This document shows, one piece after another, positions 1-18,176 of a stretch of 64,000 bases of DNA; the first letter of the stretch is position 1; every line of letters begins with the position of its first letter. This DNA is from Hemibagrus wyckioides. Its lineage: Eukaryota; Chordata; Actinopteri; Siluriformes; Bagridae. The notes beneath the pieces are model-generated. The model worked only from the letters and a program-made list of their open reading frames with translations, did not search any database and had not been told where the DNA came from. The translations under genes were made by a program, and so were the position numbers. The stretch lies in assembly GCF_019097595.1 (NCBI RefSeq), contig NC_080714.1:22976759-23040758 (forward strand). Direction: 5' to 3'.

Positions 1-261
1 GAGGATTTGAGATACTTTTCTGCTCACCACTTTTGTATGGAGTAGTTATATAAATACCGTAGTCTTCCTGTCAGCTCCTGTCAAGTCTGCACATCCTCCT
101 CTGCCCCCTCTCATCGAAAAGGCATCAGTTTCCACCCATAAAACTGTCACTTCCTGGATGCTTTTTGTTGTTACACCATTCTGTGTAAACTCTAGAGAGC
201 ATTCCAGGTGTTTCTGAAATACCACTCAAACCAACATGGTCAAAAATGTCCTTTGTTTTAA

Positions 262-6489
<6,228 letters not shown>

Positions 6490-6704
6490 CTGAGCGCACA
6501 CTGACTGCGAGCTGCCGTGACGCTAACACACAACCACTACCCATTAACCCAGAACCACCATTAACCCGGTCCGATTGAACGTTTGCACAGGAATCCACAT
6601 TGTGTATGTTTGCTGATTTTTTATAATTAGCTCTAAGATCGATGACTTATTATTCGTTGTTGTAACTGTTCCATTTTAAAGCACACATGAATTGTTTTTT
6701 TTTT

Positions 6705-6745
<41 letters not shown>

Positions 6746-7170
6746 GCTATATTATTAGATGTTATAAGCAGTCAGTGGATTAATATATTTATTAGCTCAT
6801 TTTTAAGGGGCATGGACCCGTGGAACGTCCTCGCTGTCCTCAAGATGGATCAGGACAGTGTGTGTGGTCATTAAAAAAAAAAAAACTTTCATTATATCCC
6901 AGATTAGATTGTTTTGTTAAAATCACCCCCTTCCTAATTTATATTTTTTAATTTCTTTAAAAAAAAAACAAAAAACAAACAAACGGTTACTTCTTGCAAA
7001 TACTTTCTGCATTTGGCAGAATTCAGCTACCTCACTTCCACTGCTGTCCAGATCATTTTAACCTTAATTTTATCTTATTAGATTATTTTTTCTCAACACC
7101 AGCCCAGCTGAATATCTTTAAAGGGGCAGTATGTATTTTTTTTTAACCATGAAGATGCTAAATGCAATTC

Positions 7171-7176
7171 AATAAA
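7171..7176 (+). other. atp2a2: Polyadenylation signal candidate for the 2b transcript
   Basis: AATAAA lies 682 bases after the 2b stop, before the distal 2a exon. Use of this site would commit the transcript to the 2b form. Confidence 0.45.
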
Positions 7177-8324
7177 AACACTTATATGCCTTTTACATAG
7201 CCCCCTAACACACACACATGCACACACACACACACACACACACACACCACCATCTTAAGGATTAGTATCTCTACTATTAGTAGATATCTATTAGTATCTG
7301 ATTGATTCCTATTTCCAGGCCAGAAGAAATACAACAACATAAAAACGAGTTATATCTTTTCTATTTGTCATAATTTTTCATTTAGGGTAGCTTTGAAATT
7401 ATAATAACAAATTATTAGTTGTCTAGACACTTATCTAGACAAATATTATAGACTGCACCTTTAAAGATGAAAAGGTTGGAAAAGCACCAGGATTGTCTCT
7501 TAGCCATGATTATATTCTGCTGAGTTATTTAGGAGGATGAAGGATATTCTGTGATCACACTTTATGTGGACACAGTTCGGAGTATTTTTATTTTCCGTGA
7601 CCTGTGTGAGGTTGTGGAAAACGTGCACAATGCTATGGCTTAACATGTAGGTAAGTGTGTGTGTGTGTGTGTGTGTGTGTAAAAGAACATGCATTTGTTT
7701 GAAACAAGTACCAACCTACAGCACAAATGTCTCTAGAGATTTAGGGAATTCTGTGAATTGTACATCCTGCCATTAGTAAAGGTCAGCTAGAAGCCTATCA
7801 TATGTAGTTTGACAGATCCTTTATTTTTACGTGAACTGTCCCCTGCTTCACTCAATATGTGACTTCTAATAATAGTAATACATTTTTAACTTATTTCTTT
7901 CCCCATTGCTTTGCTCCGAGTGTGAGAACAGAATCATAACCTTCTGCCCCTGCACCGTGTCTCACCCCCTAAAGATGAAACTCTTCCTAATACCGCAAGC
8001 TGCATTTTCTTTAATCATCTAATCACACGACTTTGAGAGGTAGGGTTGCCAGGTCTGCACTAAACTTTCTATTACAAACTTTGTAGTTACGGACAAGCAT
8101 CAGAAATACTATTATTATTTTAATTAATGGACAGCTGCATTCTTTAAAAAGCCCTGCTTTCTTCAAAAAGTTTAATATGTAAGCAATATAGTTGTATGCT
8201 TATATGCTGATAAAGGAAAATAATCAGTGATGGGTTGGTGTGGTGATGCAAAATACAAGCGTTAATGCTAGTACCCTGAAGGTGATTTCTTTTAAATACA
8301 CCATTTATTATAGTTTTTATAGTG

Positions 8325-8480
8325 GTGTTTTAAGTGGTTAAGGCTCTGGGTTGTTCATTGGAGTAATGGGGTTCAAGCCCCAGCACCACCAAGCTCCACT
8401 GGGGGGCAATTGAGCAAGGCCCTTAAACCTCTCTGCTCCAGGGGCACTGTAGTATAGCTTCCCCTGCTCTGTGACCCGAA
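8325..8480 (+). repeat. tRNA-headed SINE, diverged
   Basis: Contains gtggttaaggctctgggttg, a B-box-like ggggttcaagccccagcacc, and the body segment tgagcaaggcccttaaacct. Same family layout as the copy at 10553, but with a different middle. Confidence 0.6.
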
Positions 8481-8574
8481 CTTCCTACATATACATATAT
8501 ATATAATAGGCTAATTTGACATTTCTAAATTGTCTGTAATGTGTGTGTGTGTGTGTGTGTGAGAGAGGCTTTGT

Positions 8575-8692
8575 GCCTTGTCCAGGGTGTCCCCTATCTC
8601 GTTCTCTGAGAGTCCCCTGGGATAGACTCCAGGCTCCAGACTCCAGGCTCCAGGTGTAGGAAAAGCAGCACAGAAAATGGATATATCAATGA
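8575..8692 (+). repeat. Dispersed fish repeat, 3' part
   Basis: Carries cttgtccagggtgtccccta, gggatagactccaggctcca (duplicated once) and ends in cagaaaatggatatatc. It resembles the end of the dispersed repeat seen in reverse at 34855-35165. Confidence 0.5.
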
Positions 8693-9138
8693 ATTTAACA
8701 TTTTAAACATCTTAAGTAACAACCGGAACGACATTCCCTGAACTTTTTTTGTTAGATTTCAATTCGTTACGAAGTCGTTACTGTACATAGTAAACGATAG
8801 TGAATTAGAACAAGCGCATTAACAGAACAGAGCCCTTTGATTTGCCTTGAACCTGACCCATCAGAATTGAGAATTCCAAAAACATTCATATAAAAATAAT
8901 CTGATATAAACCCTTCTACCTGCAGGATAAAAAGACATGAACTTACAGGAAAACTGCAGACTTGGCAACCCTTGTAAAGGATTTAACACGTTTATGTCGC
9001 ATAATGGAAAAAATGGTGTAAAACCCATTTGATACATCTTGAAATGATCAAGTCGTTCACTAAAGCTTTTCTAACAAAATATTCTTTCTTCTGATAGGAT
9101 CTGATCAGACTTCTCTCTGTCTCTCTTTCCCTCCTCAG

Positions 9139-9152
9139 CACCGGCCCTGTAA
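9139..9152 (+). CDS. atp2a2: SERCA2a-specific terminal coding exon (A-P-A-L-stop)
   Basis: Alternative last exon of atp2a2. A pyrimidine-rich acceptor (tctctttccctcctcag) ends at 9138. Splicing from the internal donor after 6334 leaves one G, and joining it to CA gives Ala, then Pro, Ala, Leu and TAA at 9150-9152. The protein would end LEPAPAL, close in length and position to the mammalian SERCA2a ending LEPAILE. This form lacks the extra C-terminal membrane segment of 2b; in mammals 2a is the cardiac and slow-muscle form. The rest of the exon is 3' UTR, probably to the AATAAA at 9806. The splice is inferred from sequence and was not observed as a transcript. Confidence 0.8.
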
Positions 9153-9506
9153 GCCTGGCCTGGTTCTCAGTAATCCTTGCAGAAGCTGTAAAGGTTTTGT
9201 TAGTTTAGCTGGTGTGTTTTGAGCAGAACCACATCGTTCATGACCTGCATGCCAACCATGCCAAGCGCTAAAAAGAAAAAAAAAAAGGAGTTAAAAATGT
9301 TTTTTTTAAAAATGTTAATTGAGTGAAAGGCTCTGTGGTAAAGAGACTAAATTGAGTGAAATATTAAGGCAGATCAGGGTGCATGCCCCTTTAGGCTACT
9401 CAATCATGATGCTGGTGAAACGATAAGCTTTTGTATAGCACAGCAACACTTAATTTAAATGTATGTATTTAAATACCAGCTGGCAATTAGTGACAGGCAC
9501 CTGTTC

Positions 9507-9538
<32 letters not shown>

Positions 9539-9805
9539 CAAAAGGACTTGTTTAATTTCGTGAGATGTGTATATCAACCAGATGATTGTGACTGTATGGA
9601 TTATCGCTTCGCTTTGCACACTATGTGCGTCCTGTTTAAGAGCAGAGGAGAATCAGCATGGAGGAGTGTGATGTGGAGGGTGGGGGTGGGGGGGACGGTG
9701 GGGGTGGGGGGGGTCAGCGGATTCTGTTCCGGTGACGACTACGGGCAAGACGCTGCGCAACCGGTCCAGTGTCAAATATTGTAAACATCACAATGGCTTG
9801 TGATT

Positions 9806-9811
9806 AATAAA
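9806..9811 (+). other. atp2a2: Polyadenylation signal candidate for the 2a transcript
   Basis: AATAAA about 650 bases after the 2a stop at 9152 and just before the purine tract. It gives the distal end of atp2a2 at about 9.83 kb. Confidence 0.5.
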
Positions 9812-9924
9812 ATGATACGTGACAGTGTGAGTCTTTCTTTGTATTAACAAGCTCATATGTTTCGGATAGATTGGTACATTTGTAAAAAAAAAAAAAAAAA
9901 AGTCTAGACAGTTCATTTGCAAAT

Positions 9925-10092
9925 AAGAGAGAGAGAATAGAGAGGTGAGCAAAAGAGAGAGAGATAAGAAAGAAAGACAGAGAAAAGACGAGAGAGAGAG
10001 AGACAGAGGAGAGAGAAAGAGAGAGAGGAGAGGGATAAAAAGAGAGAAAAGAGGAGAGAGGTAGTGAGAGAAAAAAATGCAAGAGGGAGGAG

Positions 10093-10125
<33 letters not shown>

Positions 10126-10420
10126 AGACAGACAGAAAGGGTGAGAGAAAATGCAAGAGGGAGGAGAGAGAGAAGAAAGAAAGGGTGAGAGAAAATGCAA
10201 GAGGGAGGAGAGAGGAGAGGAGAGAGATAAAGACAGAAAGAGAGAGGAGAGGAGAGAGATAAAGACAAAGAGAGAGAGGAAAGTAGAGAGATAGAGTGAG
10301 CTAGAGAAAAAATGCAAGAGGGAGGAAAGAGAAAACAGGAGAGAGAGAAGAAAGACAGAGAGAAAAGAGGAGAGAGAGAGAGAAAGAGAAGAAAGACAGA
10401 GAGAGAAAGAGAGAGACACA
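9925..10420 (+). repeat. Purine (GA) tract with embedded minisatellite
   Basis: About 500 bases are nearly all A and G on the + strand. A core atgcaagagggagga recurs near 10077, 10151, 10195 and 10312, so part of the tract grew as a longer-unit minisatellite rather than simple (GA)n. It lies between the converging 3' ends of atp2a2 and anapc7. Mirror-symmetric purine runs of this kind can form triplex DNA; that is general knowledge, not shown here. Confidence 0.9.
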
Positions 10421-10552
10421 CATCCAGAGGTCCAAGCATGCTGCATCATGATTGGCCCAGTGCTGACTCTTCCTAAGCTGACGTATGGAAAGAAAAGTAT
10501 TTTACTGTGCATTAATGTATACGTGACTTATGTAACACTCTATATCTATCTA

Positions 10553-10812
10553 TGATGGGATGTGGGAGCTTAGTAATTAAGGTGTTGGATGTGGGAGCTT
10601 AGTGGTCAAGTTGTTGGACTACTGATCGAAGGATTGTGAGTTCAAACCCTAAGCTGCTCCTGAGCAAGGCCCTTAACCCTCAAATGCTCCGTTGCATAAA
10701 AATGAGAAAAATGTAAGTCTCTCTAGATAAAGGCATCTACCAAATGCCAGAAAAGTAAAGTAAGTAAATGTCGGACAACAGATCGGAAGGTTGCGAGTTT
10801 GAATCCCAGTGT
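10553..10812 (+). repeat. tRNA-headed SINE, with partial extra heads
   Basis: A head is duplicated at 10555 and 10588 (gatgtgggagcttagt), followed by a B-box-like gtgagttcaaaccc, the body cctgagcaaggcccttaacc and a tail ending near ctaccaaatgcc. A second head fragment, gaaggttgcgagtttgaatc, follows at about 10785. Not a functional tRNA: no cloverleaf closes. Confidence 0.7.
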
Positions 10813-11698
10813 GCCTGTCAAAAATGTATCTATCTATATATACTGTATATACACTGACACCTGCTATTATTGGTTTCAGAAAAAAAGGGGGAATTTGACA
10901 ACTCCTAAAGAATCTGTCATGATTTATTTGTTAACATTGAAAAATAGTATTATTCACAGTTCACAATGCCACAATATCATTATAAACGTTAGAATAAAAA
11001 ATAAGTAACACCACAAAGAGCACTTCAGGCTACATGGATTTAAGTTGATCAATACGCTGATGGGGAAACAAATGCTTCCTCCTTTTGAAGGAGTTTGTTC
11101 TACTGTGTGGTTCTTCACTTACTAATGACGTCAGGAATAAACCTGGACCTGTGGAAAGAACTGTTCAGAGATGTTCACAAGGGCATTAAAATTAGCATCA
11201 AAGGTAAAGGGAAAAGTCCTGCCCCGAACCAAGGTAAATGTGTTTATATTAAAATATGTGGGATGTGTTTAGCAATTCTGGAGCTAGTTTGTTGGCCTGT
11301 GCTGCATTCTCATTCATCATGTGAGATGTGAGGGGGGGGGGTGGGGGGGGTATGTTAGCATAGTTACAATGCAGTTTAATAAGAGGAAAATTCTGTGATC
11401 TGTAGTAGAAGTGATAAAACTAAGGCTTTGCCGTTACCCCCTAAGAAAAAACGAGCAAATAGGCTCATGTGGTAAAGTTCATTAGAAAATGGTGTGGGAG
11501 AGATCTCGCTGTGGCAAATCTGGAAAAGTGACTGTGATGCTCAAAAGAAAAAAGTATGATCGTTAGATTCAAAACTGAAGCGCAGAGCAGAGTCGTGTAC
11601 AGTCACATGACCTGTGTAAAGCCAAAAGACAAACCCTGATAAAAAGGCATTGCTTTTGCTACACAGTGGCAAAGTGTTTCCAAGCATCAGTGCTGTTC
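10813..11698. other. Intergenic gap between atp2a2 and anapc7
   Basis: No gene or known repeat recognised. A poly-G run (ggggggggg twice) stands at 11332-11350. The gene ends on both sides converge on this gap. Confidence 0.5.
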
Positions 11699-11704
11699 TT
11701 TATT
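11699..11704 (-). other. anapc7: Polyadenylation signal candidate of anapc7
   Basis: TTTATT on the + strand is AATAAA on the - strand, 250 bases beyond the anapc7 stop codon at 11954-11956. Confidence 0.55.
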
Positions 11705-11953
11705 ACTGTGCACCATCACCTGTTACAGTATAGTCCATGTTTTCTGCACAGATTAGTCAGGCTTTCCTGTGCTTTGGCCTGCGCAGACACGGCTCCCAGC
11801 CTGCAGGAGGCGCTGCGACACTTTCTGTAGGCCAGGCTACAGTGTGTCTCAAACTCCACAGTCAGGTGTTGATCCAGGATCAGTTTGTGGTGTTTCCTGC
11901 TGAGTGATGATACGAGGCAGAAGGAGGCTGGTCCGAGGATCAGTGCAGGCCGC

Positions 11954-14900
11954 TCACTGCATGCCGAACCACTGCTCCTGGTCGGCCCACTGCGCCGCCT
12001 CGCTGTCGCTGCCCTCGAGGTCTCCCTCCTCTCCGCTGCCCTCCATGTCGTCCCCGTCGATCTCCACCGTGGCGTCTGTAGGGCTCTCCTCCTTCTCCAT
12101 CTTCTGCATGCCCTCTAGAGACTTCTGGTCATTTGGGTCCAGGCTGTGGGAAAGCAAAATACTTTTGTTATTGCACGTATGGCTAGAAAACGTTTTAGAA
12201 TTTATTCGACTGTGCTGTTTCATGTGTGTATGATGAGCAGTTAACTCCTGAGAAAAGCTGAGCATCACTTAAGGAAGTTAAAATAGTTAATAGTTACTTT
12301 TACATTAGATTGAATAATTACACAAGACGGAAGAGTAAAAAAAGGTCAAGATTAGAAAAAACATTATATTTGTGTGTGTGTATGTCCACTGTGATCTCAG
12401 ATTCCCGTTCTTTGCTGTTATCTGATGTAAATATCTGCTGTTTTAGCCCAGCCGCCTAAGGGTTTTTGTATTCTGTTCATTCTCAGACGCTTTTCTGCTT
12501 GCCGCAATAGAAGTACACATCACTGGATGTTTTTCACCTCGATCTCTGTAAACGTGTGTGAAAATCTCAGCAGTTTCTGAAATGCTCAAACTAGCCTGTC
12601 TGGCACCTACAACCATGGCACAGGAGTTTTTTATCCCCCTGATTGATTTTGCTGCTTGTTATGGACATTAAACTGATGTTCTTGACCCGTATCTTCCTGA
12701 CTGTATGCACTGTGCTGCAGCCACAAGACTGGATAAATAAACAGGTGGGAAGTGGGGAAAAAAACCAAACAAAAACTAGTCAATGTCTTAAAAATGAATG
12801 TTTAACTCTGTGTTTTTAAAAGAAGACAAGATTACCTCAGTGCTATGCTGTACTGGTCCATGGCCTCCTGATACTCGTTAACAGCGACTAGAAAATCTCC
12901 CAGCATTCTGTGCAGCATGCAGTCACTCTGATTGGCCAGGGTATTTCGCAGAAGTGCTATGCCTTCGTCGTATTTCTGTTCTCGACCTGCGTCAGACAAA
13001 CAGTTTAGGTAAAAAACCAGTGACACGTAGTACACTCTTAATATTCCACCACAGGAACGTTTACAAATGCTGTGCTTTGAGTTTTCTCTATAAACTACAG
13101 TTTATTGTCCTGATAATTCGAATCATTGCCAAATTGTTGTAGCATGTAAGGAATAGAAATGTTGAGACATGTTTGTCTTGGAAAATAATTATATTTTCCT
13201 ATAACAGCAGCACATCCCCTAGTGTTATATTTCTTACAATACTAAAAGAATTACTCTCAGCCACATTAGATAAAGGAACCTTGGTTCTAAAGGGCATTTC
13301 AGGTGAAGGTTACGCACTGAGAAGTTCTGCTTTCTTCACCACAGCTTTAATGTAGTCTGGCCGCTGGGCGAGGGCTTTGTCCAGCAGGGTCTTAGCCTTC
13401 TCCTGGGTCATGGGGTCCTCCAGACACACAGTGGCCAGAATAGTAAGAGTCTGAGCGTTGGCACCGAGAGTCTTATAAATATTATTGGCCATGCCCATTG
13501 CCTCACGGATGCCATTGGATGCCAGGTAACAGTCAATCAGTCCTAAGGCAAAAAAAAAAAATAATCAAAACACATCAGATATAAATCCCACCGAAGTGCA
13601 GTGTTAATTATTATGATATACCACTGATCATTTAAAGAATAATCCAATTATTCTCTATAGTCTGTGCAGAGTTATGCTCCTACCCTCGTAGCAGTCCAGA
13701 CGGCACGGTGCCAGCCTCATGGCTTCCCTGAAGTGAATGATGGCCTCCTGCACTCGGCCCATATTGCGCAGCGCAGCACCTTTCAGAAGCAGAGCCTGGA
13801 CGCTGTTACTGTTCAGCTGAATGGCTTTGGCCCCCAGGTAAAGTGCACGAGAATAGCGCTTACTGTAGAAACTGTGGCACCTGGATGACAGAACAGGAAA
13901 AAAAAAAATCATGAAAGGATATAGATTAAAAAGGGCTTCTGCTATGGATGAGTGACTGGACATCAGTCATGGAAGGCAGAAAGTCATGATGCTGAAGTTG
14001 CATAATGACGGCCATGAAAAAGCTGCAGGTTCAGTTTAAAGAGGTGAATCCAAACACTTCAGGAAATGCAGAAATACGCTCGTAGCTTTTGACCGGTTGA
14101 TCTTACTCACCCAGATATTACCCAGGGTTCCGCATGCTGATCCGAGATGTTAAACAGTCGACCACCGAGAACCTCCACATCCTCCAAGTGTCCTTCTCGA
14201 GCCATAAGGTAGCCGTACACATCCATGCCTAAGAACAAACACATCATCCGTCAGTGTTCATTCATCACAGCGTCCGAGCATATGATCTCTTCCTCCTTAG
14301 AAAGTTTGATACAGCCGTACAACTGCATACCTTTGATTAGATATGGGTCGAGCATCTGCGCTTGCTCGAATTTCAGGATGGCGTTCTTGGTGTCTCCGGC
14401 TCGGAAGTACACGTCTGCTAGGCTCACTAACAGATCCACGTTATCCCTCAGGAGAGACTTTTTCTCCAGGGAGCTGTAAGAGATAAACCAGTTTGAGAAC
14501 ATACATATAGCTTGTCTTAGAAAATTAAATGAAACCATCAGATTAATTGACAGAAACGCCATTAAACAAAACGTCAACACCCATTACGTGAAATGGAACT
14601 GCGACACTTTTTAAGAACATTTTATTCATTAGACCAAATAAAATAAATTAGCCATGAGAATTAACACACATATAAACACATAAATATAAATAACACATTC
14701 TTGTCCAAAGTTTGCTTATTTTGTTTTGCACTGGAGATATGCAGCTAACAAGTAAGTGGAGAAAGAGATTCCATTAAAAACTCTTTATGAAGTGGGCTCC
14801 TCACCAGATAGTATTGATGGCTCTGTGATTATCTCCTCCATGAATGAAGGCGTAGGCTTTGATCCAGACAGAGAGCCAGTCCAGGTTGGGGATACTCTGA

Positions 14901-16329
14901 ATCACATCCATGGTCATGGAGGCCACCTCAGCTCCCTTCACAGACAGAGAGAGCAGCCCTGCAAACATCCAAATACACACAACTCATCCTACTGAAAAAT
15001 TCTGTACGTCTAGAGCTCAGTGCACGTATAGGATACAGGAAACACACCAATAATAGCGTCCAGTGCGAGAGGACACTGCCTCAGGACTTCCTTGTAGCTC
15101 GTGACCGCTGAACGCTCCTGTCCTGCCTTTCTATACAGGTTTGCCAGCATCATGTTGATCTGTTCGGATTGAAATATATCAAACAAAATGGAGTGAGTCG
15201 ACATCATAGTAAGACATGAAGCGTTATCAGGTTTATCAGAGGAAATGATGGAAGACCTTGGGAGTCCTCTGCCTTGAGGGAATCCCATCCAAAACAGAGA
15301 TGGCATCCTTGTCCAGCTTCAAAATGGTGTAACACTCTGCAATCTTGTACTTCACCTCAATCTCTGAAGGCAAGTTCTGCAATAAATAAATAAATAAATA
15401 AACAAACAAACAAACAAACGGTATGCTACTCTGGCTTTTATCAATCCACCCAAATCTTTAACGTTACTGAATATCGCATGTTATTCTATACTAAAAATCT
15501 GACCCGAGTTTCAAATCTTTAGTCAATATTTTCATCCAGATTTTCCTCACTTAACGGTTTCCTACATTACTAATACTAGTGGCACAAATAGGATTTTTAG
15601 TCTTTGCTTTAATTTACCCAAAGACAGGAATGTGACAGAGCTTTATTCAATTAGTCTGTCCTGTTCTTTGGCCACTTCATCAAATTGTTTTCAGAAAAGA
15701 CCAGCAAAAACAGCCCTCATGTTTGAAATCGTTTTGATTCTAGCACCACAATCTCTAAATGTGTCACACATACACCAATCAGGCATAACATTATGACCAC
15801 CTGCCTAATATTGTGTTGGTCCTCCGTTTTTGCTGCCAAAACAGCCCTCACCCATGGAGGCATGGACTTTACTAGATCCCTGAAGGTGTGCTGTGGTATC
15901 TGGCACCAAGATGTTAGTAGCAGATCCTTAAAGTCCTGTAAGCTGCGAGGTGTGGCCTCCATTGGTATACTTACAGGACTTAAAGTTAGAGGACTTGAAG
16001 GATACTTTTGATAGATAATGAACACTGCAGACCAGGAACACCCCACAAGAGCTGATCCAGTCGTCTAGCCATCACAATTTGGCCTTTTGTCAAATTCACT
16101 CAAATCCTTACACTTGCCTATTTTTTCTGCTCCTAACACTGCAACTTTGAGGACAAAATATTCACTTGCTGCTTAATAATTTGTGCACTAGTAACTTCTG
16201 GTCAGTTATCACGTTACCCTGAGTATATTGATTATTTATTAAATATACAGTGTGCAATCTACAACCTGTCTTTGTGTTACTGTCTCTATTGCTGCTGGAT
16301 ATCTGGAATTTCCTTCGGGATCAATAAAG

Positions 16330-16361
<32 letters not shown>

Positions 16362-17019
16362 CATCCATCCATCTATCCATCCATCCATCTCTCACACCCA
16401 CTAACAGGTGCCATGATGAGGATATAATCAATGTTATTCACTTCACCTCTCAGTGCTCATAATGTTATGCCTGATCGGTGTACTTTATCACGGATATAAT
16501 GAGTATGTTTTAATGTGGAGTTTTCACTGAAATTACTGTAAACATTACGAATCTATATGAATCTAGGCAACCTGAGAGAAAACCTACTGGCTGTTTGGAT
16601 GTTAATTATTTGTGTATTTATTTTCAAATTCTGAGGTACACACACAGACAGGAGGTTTTACTAACAGCTTATGGAATTTGAGCAAAACTTTAAAACACTT
16701 TTTAAGAGTTGTTTGACTGCAACTTGTATGATCAGGTGAGTGTGGATATGTCCCCAATGCACTTTTTAAGGTGTTATAGGATGAATAAACACCGATCATA
16801 ATCAGCAGTGAATATCTCACCTGGGTCTGGACTGAAGAAGGACCTCCTGTGCTGGAAGGACGCACTTTAGAGGTTTTACTGAGCACCTTCTTCTGCTGGA
16901 GAGCCATGTTGTACTTGCAGGCTGCATTTCTGTACTCTTTATCATGGAAGATGGCATCGGCGTGATAAACCAACAGCTGATACTTCTGTGCTGGAGAGAA
17001 GAGCTCCCTGTGGGACAGT

Positions 17020-17062
<43 letters not shown>

Positions 17063-17467
17063 TACACACACATTACACACACCTTCAAACAGGAAAGACT
17101 ACGTCCTGTACACTGTAACTAGGGTGAGTTTAAACAGCGTGTTGATTTGAAACAAACAAATAAACAAAAACAAAAATCAACTCCGGAAGTTGGCTGAAAT
17201 CAAACAGTAGGCACTTTCTAGCTAGCTTGCAGTTAGCTTGCTGTTTACAAAACAAATCGCAGTTGTACATGCAGATGTGAATGCAGATGTTTCCACCATG
17301 TGTAGACTATAAACAGAAGTGGCAGTGCTACAGGAATGGCTAGTTCTAATTAGCAGGAACACTCACGGGTTGTTGGTGCTCATAGTCAGTAGAAGACTGC
17401 TCAGGAGCCGCACGTTAGAATGAAGGCCCGCGGCTGCCATGTCCCGCACATGATCAATAACATTCAT
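11954..17467 (-). CDS. anapc7: Anaphase-promoting complex subunit 7 (APC7)
   Basis: TPR scaffold subunit of the APC/C, the ubiquitin ligase that drives exit from mitosis. Coding exons in gene order: 17367-17467, 16821-17007, 15257-15376, 15048-15159, 14805-14958, 14331-14473, 14111-14228, 13684-13880, 13318-13542, 12836-12986, 11954-12143. All introns are GT-AG; phases join without a break to give 565 residues, a length known for human APC7. The start MNVIDHVRDMAAAGLHSNVR is essentially the family N terminus. TPR units are seen throughout, e.g. KYSRALYLGAKAIQLN-type helices near 320-370 (here RYSRALYLGAKAIQLNSNSV) and YQEAMDQYSIAL near 490-500. The end is acidic and low in complexity (DDMEGSGEEGDLEGSDSE) and closes in WFGMQ. 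It is convergent to atp2a2, the same pairing as in human 12q24. Confidence 0.97.
15773..16480. mobile_element. Non-autonomous Tc1/mariner-like element with terminal inverted repeats
   Basis: Ends caccaatcaggcataacatt (left) and, in reverse complement, caccgatcaggcataacatt (right) match at 19 of 20 bases, and both are flanked by TA (15771-15772, 16481-16482), the Tc1/mariner target site. The left interior (gtgttggtcctccg...ggcatggac) is typical of fish elements with these ends. The right interior holds a retroposon-like tail (ggaatttccttcgggatcaa) running into (ATCT)n at 16331-16390, so it is probably a nested insertion. No transposase frame survives. It lies in the anapc7 intron between 15377 and 16820. 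Confidence 0.75.
17023..17065. repeat. CA microsatellite
   Basis: (CA)n just downstream of the acceptor of anapc7 coding exon 2, i.e. at the 3' end of its first intron, only about 15 bases from the exon. Confidence 0.85.
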
Positions 17468-17620
17468 CTTGAAGTAAATCACTGATTAAACACACACACA
17501 CACACCAACAGAAAAGATATGATCGAGTAGCTACAGCGCGGACGATGCTGCAATGTAGGAACACAGACGCGAGATTTTTCAAAATGGCAGGAAGACGGTT
17601 GACATTTCAAAATAAAAGTC
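17468..17620 (-). promoter_or_regulatory. anapc7: anapc7 5' UTR and likely promoter
   Basis: The 150 bases upstream of the ATG lack a TATA box and are richer in CpG than their surroundings (gcggacgatgctgc, agacgcgag). The ATG context on the - strand is TTCAAGATGA. The start site of transcription is not known. Confidence 0.4.
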
Positions 17621-17627
17621 TGCTCGC

Positions 17628-17910
17628 TCACGGGGGCGTGGTCACGAGAAGCCGCTCGTACATAGCGAGCGCTAGTTTATAAAGAGCTTAGTCATACTAA
17701 CCCCGCTTACTCGATTATATCGGGTGTGGTCACGTTAAGCCGCTAGCTCATAAGGGACGTGGTCAAGCTTTTTTGACGTTGACTCGGTTGCTCAAAAAGT
17801 GCGTTGCCATATTAACTAGTAGGGGGCGTGGACATAGGAACCCGCTCACTCATTTAGGGCGTGGTCACGTCATCAGCCGTGAGCCTGCTACGCTGACTCG
17901 GGGGCGTGTT
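17628..17910. promoter_or_regulatory. Degenerate direct repeats with GGGCGTGG / TCACG boxes upstream of anapc7
   Basis: Six spaced copies of a G-rich box on the + strand: ggggcgtggtcacg (17632), gggtgtggtcacg (17720), gggacgtggtca (17753), ggggcgtggaca (17822), gggcgtggtcacg (17857) and gggggcgtg (17900). Most are followed after a few bases by ccgct. GGGCGTGG fits KLF/SP-type binding sites and cacgtcatc is close to a CRE. It could be an old minisatellite, a promoter array, or both. Confidence 0.5.
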
Positions 17911-18176
17911 TTTGTTTATTTTATTGCTGCGTAAAGTTTGCAAGTATATATATTATTTTATTATTTTATTAATTATTTGCAAGTATATATATATTATCTA
18001 AATTCCAAAATAATCAATTGCATGTTTAAATGCAAACTAATTGTAAACTAATACTGATATTTGGTTAAAAAAAAAAAAAGATGAGCTTGAATGGAATTAT
18101 AATTAATCTAATGTATATATGACCCTCACTGTAGGAAAAGAAATATCCAAAAATTATACACTATCGTGAGGATATA
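17911..18176. other. AT-rich spacer
   Basis: Two copies of a ttgcaagtatatatat/attatt unit at about 17938 and 17977, then A/T-rich sequence. No gene. Confidence 0.5.

Larger units (their letters stand above)
6490..9138 (+). other. 2b 3' UTR and 2a-specific intron, non-coding
   Basis: No further coding exon is seen. The stretch holds the 2b 3' UTR (poly-T and TA runs at 6690-6740), a CA run at 7208-7247, a TG run at 7653-7680, a SINE at about 8325-8480, a TG run at 8538-8560 and a repeat tail at 8575-8692. To 2a transcripts the part from 6335 on is intron. Confidence 0.7.

Noticed and set aside
9788..10512. Long Ser/Leu-rich open frames on the - strand (up to 211 codons)
   Set aside because: They arise only from the GA/TC tract, which has no stop codons in several frames. 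No domain and no splice context.
10588..10680. Possible tRNA gene
   Set aside because: The B-box-like segment belongs to a SINE head; the acceptor stem and anticodon arm do not form.
16602..17069. 155-codon frame on - with a Cys-Val repeat at the start
   Set aside because: anapc7 exon 2 read through into both introns; the Cys-Val part is the CA microsatellite.
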